A stretch of DNA of 64,000 bases. It comes from Banduia mediterranea. Its GTDB lineage: Bacteria; Pseudomonadota; Gammaproteobacteria; Nevskiales; Nevskiaceae. The number at the start of each line of letters is the position of its first letter. Position 1 is the stretch's first letter. The position numbers and the translations under genes were made by a program. The notes under the pieces were generated by a model that was not told the origin of the DNA, did no database searches, and saw nothing but the letters and a program-made list of their open reading frames with translations. Below, piece by piece: positions 58,519 to 64,000 of the stretch. The stretch lies in the NCBI RefSeq assembly GCF_031846245.1, contig NZ_JAVRIC010000024.1:1-64000 (forward strand). Direction: 5' to 3'.

Positions 58519-59508
58519 GTGTTCGGGCGACGATCTGCGGACCGCCTGGTGCGGTCCGTTTTCGTTGGTCTTCCCGGAGCCTGCCTGGCTCTGGCGCTGC
58601 TGGCCGGCTGTGCCGCAGGGCCTGAAACCCTGCGTCTGCGACAGGAGACCGTCAGCGTCGAGCTGAGCGACACGCCGTTCTTCGCGCAGGAGCGCTACCA
58701 GTGCGGGCCTGCGGCGCTGGCGACCGTGCTCGTGAACTCGGGCGTGCCGGTGACGCCTGAAGCCCTGGTGTCCGAGGTCTACATTCCGGAACGCGAAGGC
58801 AGCCTGCAGTCCGAGATGATCGCGTCCGCACGGCGGCATGGGCGTGTGCCGTTCCGGCTGGACGGCCATGTCGAATCGGTGCTCGCCGAACTCTATGCGG
58901 GCCGCCCGGTGCTCGTTTTCCAGAATCTGGGCCTGAACCGGCTTCCGGTCTGGCACTACGCGGTCACGGTCGGACACGATGCTGATCGCGGCGAATTCGT
59001 GATGCGCTCTGGCACCGAACCACGTCACATCGAGTCCGACAAGGACTGGCTCGCGCGCTGGGACCGCGGCGGGCGCTGGACCGTAGTTGTGGTCCGACCC
59101 GACGAGCTGCCAGCCAGCGCCACCGCCGAAACCTGGCTCGCTGCCGTCGCCCCGTTCGAGTCTCTGGGGAGGCCGGAAACGGCCCGAATCGCGTATGAGG
59201 CGGCGAGCCGGCGCTGGCCCGGCAAGGCGCTGGTCTGGGCGGCCCTGGGCAATGTGCATTATGCGCTCGGCGAGCAGTCCGAAGCGGCCAAAGCGTATGC
59301 CCGGGCGATCGACATCGACCCCTCGGCGAGTCTGGTGCGCAACAACTATGCGCAGACGCTCGCCGAACTCGGCTGCACCGAACGTGCGCAGCAGGAGCTG
59401 GCGACGGCGGAGGTCGGCGCGAACCCCTCGCAGCTCACCTTGCTGCGTTCGACCCGGGCCGATATTGCTGCATTGAACACGAGCGCCCGCTGCCCCCTCA
59501 AGCCTTGA
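58519..59508 (+). CDS. PA2778-type cysteine peptidase-like lipoprotein with TPR repeats
   Basis: The 329-residue precursor has a lipoprotein signal with lipobox LLAGC (Cys about 31). A C39-like papain-fold domain follows, with ERYQCGPAALATVL (nucleophile Cys about 61) and RLPVWHYAVTVGHD (His). At the C terminus are tetratricopeptide-type helices (about 210-310, including WAALGNVHYALGEQSEAAKA). The start GTG at 58519 abuts the stop of the PA2779-type gene. The pair is conserved in proteobacteria, but its target is not known to me. Confidence 0.85.
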   Translation: MFGRRSADRLVRSVFVGLPGACLALALLAGCAAGPETLRLRQETVSVELSDTPFFAQERYQCGPAALATVLVNSGVPVTPEALVSEVYIPEREGSLQSEMIASARRHGRVPFRLDGHVESVLAELYAGRPVLVFQNLGLNRLPVWHYAVTVGHDADRGEFVMRSGTEPRHIESDKDWLARWDRGGRWTVVVVRPDELPASATAETWLAAVAPFESLGRPETARIAYEAASRRWPGKALVWAALGNVHYALGEQSEAAKAYARAIDIDPSASLVRNNYAQTLAELGCTERAQQELATAEVGANPSQLTLLRSTRADIAALNTSARCPLKP

Positions 59509-59530
59509 GCGCCACCGCAGGCTCGCGGAT

Positions 59531-60610
59531 TCAGACTGCGAGGCCGTGGCGCTGCAAGGCCCAGTGCACGTGCTCGCGCACGATTGCGTTGGCATCGTCG
59601 GCCCGCGCCTTCAGCGCCTCGATGATTCCCGGTTCCCGCGGGGCATTGCCCAGCGCCACCGCGAGATTGCGCAGCCAGTTGCCGTAGCCGCCGCGTCGCA
59701 AGGCCATACCCTCGGTGCGTCGCAGGTATTCGTCCTCTTCCCAGGAAAACAGTTCGACCAGGGACGGTGCATCGAAGCCGTGGCGCACATTGAAGTCGGG
59801 CACTTCGGCGGGACGGGCGTAGCGGTTCCAGGGGCAAACGATCTGACAGTCGTCGCAGCCGAAGATTCGGTTGCCGATGGCCTCTCGAAATTCCAGCGGA
59901 ATGCTGCCGCGGTGCTCGATCGTGAGATAGGAGATGCAGCGCCGCGCATCGAGTTGATACGGCGCCACGATCGCACGCGTCGGGCATATGTCGATGCAGG
60001 CCTGACAGCTGCCGCAGTGGCTGCGTGGGGCGGCATCGGATGCCGCCAGCGGCAGGTCCGTATAGATTTCGCCCAGCAGGAAGTACGAGCCGGCCTTGCG
60101 GTTGAGCAGCAGGGTGTTCTTGCCGATCCAACCCAATCCGGCGTCGCGCGCCAAGGCTTTTTCGAGAGATGGCGCGCTGTCCGAAAACACCCGGTAACCG
60201 TGCGGTTCGATCTCTTCGCCGATACGCGCCGCCAGCTTCAGCAGGCGTCCGCGTACGGTTCGGTGATAGTCCCGTCCGAGCGTGTAGCGTGCGATATAGC
60301 CCTTGCGCGGATCATCCAGCACCGATTGCGCGTCCGCGCCGACCGGCCAGTAGTCCATCCGGGCCGAGATCACCGAGACCGTGCCTTCGCGCAACTCGGC
60401 CGGCCGGCTGCGCTGCGCAGGGTTTCGGTTCATGTAGCCCATTGAACCGTGGTAGCCCTGCTCCAGCCAGTGGCGCAGGTGATGCTCGTCCTTCTGCAGC
60501 TGGACTCGCGAGACCGCGGCATCGGAAAAACCCAGATCCTGAGCCCAGGCCAGAATGCGTTCCGGCAAGGCGTTCAGGGCCGGGCGATCGGCTTCTATAC
60601 TGGTGGGCAT
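59531..60610 (-). CDS. queG: Epoxyqueuosine reductase
   Basis: QueG reduces epoxyqueuosine to queuosine in tRNA, the last step of the pathway, using cobalamin and two [4Fe-4S] clusters. The 359-residue protein has DSAPSLEKALARDAGLGWIG with the catalytic Asp, the ferredoxin motifs CGSCQACIDICPTRAI and CDDCQIVCPWN, and a C-terminal HEAT-like part. The ATG at 60610 overlaps the ATG of the divergent nnrD/E gene (CATG). A TTG 14 codons in is a possible later start. Confidence 0.93.
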   Translation of the reverse strand: MPTSIEADRPALNALPERILAWAQDLGFSDAAVSRVQLQKDEHHLRHWLEQGYHGSMGYMNRNPAQRSRPAELREGTVSVISARMDYWPVGADAQSVLDDPRKGYIARYTLGRDYHRTVRGRLLKLAARIGEEIEPHGYRVFSDSAPSLEKALARDAGLGWIGKNTLLLNRKAGSYFLLGEIYTDLPLAASDAAPRSHCGSCQACIDICPTRAIVAPYQLDARRCISYLTIEHRGSIPLEFREAIGNRIFGCDDCQIVCPWNRYARPAEVPDFNVRHGFDAPSLVELFSWEEDEYLRRTEGMALRRGGYGNWLRNLAVALGNAPREPGIIEALKARADDANAIVREHVHWALQRHGLAV

Positions 60611-62108
60611 GTCACATCCATCATCACGCGCATTCTACGGCGCCGAGCAGGTTCGCGAGCTGGATCGCCGCGCCATCGAGGACTGCGGCATTCCCGGCCA
60701 TGTACTGATGAAGCGTGCCGCAGCGGCGGCCTGGTCCGCTGCCGTGGCGCGATTGCGCAAACCGAAGCGGGTCGTGGTGGTGGCGGGCTCCGGCAACAAC
60801 GGCGGCGACGGATACGAACTCGCACGACTCGCTCAAAGCGATGGTCTCGACGTGCGCGTGCTCGAACTGGCCGGCGAACGGCGCGGCGATGCGGCCACGG
60901 CGCGTTCGGCCTGGCTGGAGGGCGGGGATGCGGTGTTTCCGGCCAGCGCCGACGCGCTGAGCGAATGCAGCAAGGGCGTATTGCTCGTCGACGCCGTGTT
61001 CGGCACCGGTCTGTCGCGCGCCCCGCGGGGCGAAGCTGCCGCCTGCCTCACCGCGATCAATGCGGCGCGTGATCGCGGTGCGCAGGTCCTGGCGCTGGAT
61101 ATTCCGAGCGGTCTGTTCGCAGACAGCGGACAGGCACCGGGTGTCGCGGTCAGCGCCGATCTCACCGTCAGCTTTATCGGCCGCAAGCCGGGGCTACACC
61201 TGGGGGAGGGACCGGACCGGACCGGCGATCTGGTCTTCGACGCGCTTGAAATTCCGGCGACGATCTATGAGGCGCTTCCACAGGCGGCCAGCCTGCTGGG
61301 TGAGGATCTGTTGCGCAGCACTCTGAGCCGGCGTCCACGCTCGGCGCACAAGGGCAGTCACGGCCATGTGCTGTTGATCGGCGGCGACGGTGGCACCAAC
61401 GGCGCCTTGCTGATGGCGGCGCGCGCAGCCTTGCGCGGCGGCGCCGGCCTGGTCAGCGTCGCGACGCGCTCGGCGCATGCGGCCGGCCTGGCCATGGCGC
61501 AGTCCGAGCTGATGCCGCACGGCGTTGAGGATGTCGAGGCGCTTGCATCATTGATCGACAAGGCCGATGTCGTCGCGATCGGGCCTGGTCTTGGCCAGCA
61601 GGCCTGGGGTCGGACGATGTTCAAGGCGGCCCTGGCCTGCGAGCGCTTGCTGGTGCTGGATGCCGATGCGCTGAACCTGCTGGCGGATTCACCGAGATCG
61701 CGCGAAGACTGGGTATTGACGCCGCACCCAGGTGAGGCGGCACGCCTGCTGCAACTCGATACGGCCACGATTCAAGGCGACCGCCTGTCGGCCGTCGCGC
61801 AGCTGCAACAGCGGTACGGCGGCGTTGCCGTGCTCAAAGGGGCCGGCAGCCTGGTGCAAGGACGCGAACTGGGGCTGTGCCCGCACGGTAACCCGGGCAT
61901 GGGCGTCGGTGGTATGGGAGATGTGCTGACTGGCGTGGTCGCCGCCGTATTGGCGCAGCATCGCAGCATGCCGATGTCTACCGAAACCGCAGTGGGAGTG
62001 GCTGTGGCAGCGCACGCCCTGGCTGGCGATCTGGCGGCGAAGCGCGGCGAACGTGGGCTGCTGCCCAGCGACCTGATCGACAGCCTGCGCGAGATCATGA
62101 ATCCATGA
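60609..62108 (+). CDS. nnrD: Bifunctional NAD(P)H-hydrate epimerase / ADP-dependent NAD(P)H-hydrate dehydratase
   Basis: This enzyme repairs hydrated NAD(P)H. The 499-residue protein has an N-terminal YjeF_N epimerase domain (about 1-215) with VAGSGNNGGDGYELARL and VDAVFGTGL. The C-terminal dehydratase/kinase-fold domain (about 230-495) has KGSHGHVLLIGGDGGTNGA, LTPHPGEAARLL and GNPGMGVGGMGDVLTG. E. coli has the same fusion (NnrD, formerly YjeF). Its stop overlaps the tsaE start by 4 nt, the usual arrangement. Confidence 0.95.
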   Translation: MSHPSSRAFYGAEQVRELDRRAIEDCGIPGHVLMKRAAAAAWSAAVARLRKPKRVVVVAGSGNNGGDGYELARLAQSDGLDVRVLELAGERRGDAATARSAWLEGGDAVFPASADALSECSKGVLLVDAVFGTGLSRAPRGEAAACLTAINAARDRGAQVLALDIPSGLFADSGQAPGVAVSADLTVSFIGRKPGLHLGEGPDRTGDLVFDALEIPATIYEALPQAASLLGEDLLRSTLSRRPRSAHKGSHGHVLLIGGDGGTNGALLMAARAALRGGAGLVSVATRSAHAAGLAMAQSELMPHGVEDVEALASLIDKADVVAIGPGLGQQAWGRTMFKAALACERLLVLDADALNLLADSPRSREDWVLTPHPGEAARLLQLDTATIQGDRLSAVAQLQQRYGGVAVLKGAGSLVQGRELGLCPHGNPGMGVGGMGDVLTGVVAAVLAQHRSMPMSTETAVGVAVAAHALAGDLAAKRGERGLLPSDLIDSLREIMNP

Positions 62109-62614
62109 AACGGTTCCTGGCGGACGAGGCGGCGACAATCGAGATAGGCCGGGCGCTGGCCGCCGCTCTGGTGGATGTGCCGGGCGCAGTCATTTTCCTT
62201 GAAGGCGATCTCGGTGCCGGCAAGACCACGCTGGCCCGGTCGATTCTGCGTGGGCTGGGGGTGCGGGGAACGGTGCGCAGTCCGACCTATACCTTGCTTG
62301 AACCCTACGAGCTTGAACTCAGGCGAATCCTGCACGTGGACCTGTACCGGATCGCCGACCCCGATGAGCTCGATCAACTCGGTTTGAACGACTATCCATC
62401 CGGCGAAACGCTGTGGCTGGTGGAGTGGCCACAACGTGGAATCAGCCATCTGCCCGCAGCGGATCTGGAGATTCGCCTGCAGGCCGATGCGGCCGGACGA
62501 AACCTGGAGATTGCTGCGCGGACGGCGCTCGGACGGGCGATCGAAGCCGCTTTCTCGGCGCAAATCGGCCGGATTCAGGGCCGTTTGCAAGGCTTCACTT
62601 TAACTAACCGCTGA
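62105..62614 (+). CDS. tsaE: tRNA threonylcarbamoyladenosine biosynthesis ATPase TsaE
   Basis: TsaE is the ATPase that works with TsaB, TsaC and TsaD to make the t6A modification of tRNAs. The 169-residue protein has the Walker A motif EGDLGAGKTTLARSIL and the SPTYTLLEPYE and HVDLYRI segments typical of the family. Residues after about 140 form a divergent tail. It overlaps nnrD by 4 nt. Confidence 0.95.
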   Translation: MKRFLADEAATIEIGRALAAALVDVPGAVIFLEGDLGAGKTTLARSILRGLGVRGTVRSPTYTLLEPYELELRRILHVDLYRIADPDELDQLGLNDYPSGETLWLVEWPQRGISHLPAADLEIRLQADAAGRNLEIAARTALGRAIEAAFSAQIGRIQGRLQGFTLTNR

Positions 62615-62642
62615 TAAATGCTGTTTTAATTAAAGAAAATGC

Positions 62643-62671
62643 TTGATAGATCGCTTCTCCACGCTTAGACT
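62643..62671 (+). promoter_or_regulatory. Promoter of the amidase gene
   Basis: TTGATA (62643-62648), 17 nt, TAGACT (62666-62671), with an AT-rich stretch just upstream (62620-62640) that could serve as an UP element. Transcription would begin about 27 nt before the GTG at 62705. Confidence 0.5.
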
Positions 62672-62704
62672 TCGCCTGGGGTCACTCTCCAGGGAGAACC
62701 GGCG

Positions 62705-64000
62705 GTGCGCTGCCTGTCGTTGCTGTTCCTATTGCTGCCATTGGCTGTGGGCGCGAAAGAACTACGCGACGTACGCGTGTGGGCCGGACCCGAGACCACG
62801 CGGGTGGTTTTCGATCTGTCCGCGCCGACCGACCACAAGGTTTTTTCGCTGGTTGCACCGGAACGCGTGGTCATCGACCTCGACGGGGTCGAGCGCTCCT
62901 CACGTCTGGCGGCCTCACTCGAAGGCAGTGGCCTGGTCCAGCGCATTCGCACGGGCCGGCGTCCCGATGGGGCACTGCGCGTCGTGCTCGATCTCAGTGA
63001 AGCGGTTCGCCCCAAGAGCTTCGACCTGACCCCGAACGGTGACTATGGCTACCGACTGGTGGTCGATCTCGGTGAGCAAGGCACGCTGAATCTGCCGGAA
63101 GGTCGCGACAGCACGACGATCGCCGCCGCAGCGCCCGAACAACAGCCGGCGCCCGAATCGGCGCCGCCGGTGCCGCAGATCAAAGTGCCCGCCGCGCAGG
63201 CGCCCCTGCCGGCTGCGAAGCCGAGGAGCACGCTTTACGAAAAGCCGATCGTGATCGCGATCGACGCCGGTCACGGCGGCAAGGATTCCGGTGCGCGCGG
63301 TTCGCATGGCGTACTCGAAAAGGACGTCGCCCTGTCGATGGCGCGCCGGCTGGCCAAGCTGGTCAATGCGCAGCCCGGCTATCAGGCCGTCCTCACCCGT
63401 GACAGCGATACGCTGATCGCCTTGCGCGAACGCATGAACATCGCGCGTGATGCGCAGGCCGACCTGTTCGTGTCGATTCACGCCAATGCCTACAAGGACA
63501 GCCGTGTGAACGGCAGTGCGGTCTACGCCCTGTCACACCGCGGTGCCACGTCCGAGCAGGCGCGCTGGCTCGCCAACAAGGAAAACGCCGCCGATTTGAT
63601 CGGCGGCGTCGAGCTGTCCGGCAAGGACGACACCCTGGCCGCGGTGCTGTTCGACATCTCGCAGACCTCGGCGATCGAGGCCAGCATCGATGTCGGTGGC
63701 CGCATCCTCGAATCGCTGGGCAGCATCAACAAGCTGCAACGTACCTCGGTGCAACAGGCCGGCTTCGTCGTGTTGAAGTCACCGGACATTCCTTCGGTCC
63801 TGGTGGAGACGGCTTTCATCACCAATCCCAAGGAAGAAAAGCTGCTCAACGATTCCGGCTATCAGGCGACGCTGGCCAAGGCGATCTTCAAGGGCGTGCA
63901 GAGCTATTTCCAGAACTACCGTCCGCTGCGCTATGTCTCTGCGCCGGCCAATTCGGCCAGCAGCAATAATCACACGGTGCGTTCTGGTGACACGCTGTCC
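62705..64000 (+). CDS. N-acetylmuramoyl-L-alanine amidase, AmiB/AmiC type (cut by window end)
   Basis: The amidase cleaves septal peptidoglycan during cell separation. The start GTG at 62705 lies 8 nt after AGGGAG, and 432 codons run to the end without a stop. A signal peptide (about 1-17) precedes an AMIN domain (about 18-120) and a Pro/Ala-rich linker (about 140-175). The Amidase_3 domain has IVIAIDAGHGGKDSGARG, the zinc ligands in VSIHANAYKD, and VLVETAFITNPKEE. The final residues, NNHTVRSGDTLS, begin a LysM repeat as in AmiB. The tsaE-amidase order (before mutL in many gammaproteobacteria) fits. Confidence 0.95.
   Translation, partial: MRCLSLLFLLLPLAVGAKELRDVRVWAGPETTRVVFDLSAPTDHKVFSLVAPERVVIDLDGVERSSRLAASLEGSGLVQRIRTGRRPDGALRVVLDLSEAVRPKSFDLTPNGDYGYRLVVDLGEQGTLNLPEGRDSTTIAAAAPEQQPAPESAPPVPQIKVPAAQAPLPAAKPRSTLYEKPIVIAIDAGHGGKDSGARGSHGVLEKDVALSMARRLAKLVNAQPGYQAVLTRDSDTLIALRERMNIARDAQADLFVSIHANAYKDSRVNGSAVYALSHRGATSEQARWLANKENAADLIGGVELSGKDDTLAAVLFDISQTSAIEASIDVGGRILESLGSINKLQRTSVQQAGFVVLKSPDIPSVLVETAFITNPKEEKLLNDSGYQATLAKAIFKGVQSYFQNYRPLRYVSAPANSASSNNHTVRSGDTLS

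Overview
This is about 64 kb of GC-rich, densely packed chromosome from a gammaproteobacterium. Three things point there: the order pcnB-folK-panB-panC-panD-pgi, the smpB / rnfH / bamE / fur / recN neighbourhood, and a Fur without the second Cys of its CxxC pair, as in Pseudomonas. Retention of hrcA beside grpE-dnaK-dnaJ-dapB and DUF1674 beside sdhC suggests a Xanthomonadales- or Nevskiales-like lineage; that finer placement is inference. No phage, insertion sequence or CRISPR array was seen.

Layout. 0.2-3.8 kb: Entner-Doudoroff genes edd, eda and convergent glk. 3.9-5.2 kb: tRNA-Pro and folD. 5.6-11.2 kb: a tripartite RND efflux operon (TolC-like channel, adaptor, pump). 11.5-12.8 kb: an OmpA-like porin with calcium-type repeats. 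12.9-16.6 kb: prfB with its programmed frameshift, lysS, ygfZ. 16.7-22.5 kb: a succinate dehydrogenase locus with two assembly factors (SdhAF4-like and SdhE), a DUF2939 gene between sdhA and sdhB, and a perfect 28-bp inverted repeat. 22.5-28.4 kb: smpB, an NSS transporter, rnfH, bamE, fur, recN, nadK. 28.6-40.9 kb: the heat-shock set hrcA ... grpE-dnaK-dnaJ, split by a glgX-treZ-treY cassette for making trehalose from glycogen. 41-45.4 kb: dapB, kup, an acetyltransferase, a radical SAM protein. 45.6-51.4 kb: a more accessory stretch (dienelactone hydrolase-like protein, broken cupin gene, SCP2 protein, tRNA-Glu, several oxidoreductases and hydrolases). 51.5-58.1 kb: pcnB, folK, panB, panC, panD, a 2OG-Fe(II) oxygenase-like gene, pgi. 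58.1-64 kb: a PA2779/PA2778-type pair, queG, nnrD/E, tsaE and an AmiB/AmiC-type amidase running off the window.

How the genes fit together. Edd, Eda, Glk and Pgi feed hexoses into the Entner-Doudoroff route. GlgX, TreZ and TreY would turn glycogen-derived maltodextrins into trehalose next to the heat-shock chaperones, a plausible stress module. The sdh genes travel with flavinylation and assembly helpers.

The most interesting signal is the 254-base gap between panC and panD. It holds its own promoter-like sequence and two tandem hairpins with the same 15-nt loop (one base differs) but compensating stem changes. The linker between them is complementary to the panD ribosome binding site. This looks like a structured RNA regulator of pantothenate synthesis. 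Other points of interest are a probable non-canonical ATC start for pcnB, two mutually exclusive hairpins between dnaK and dnaJ, matching sigma-32-like promoters before grpE and dnaK, and two recently broken genes, one explained exactly by a 10-bp tandem duplication.
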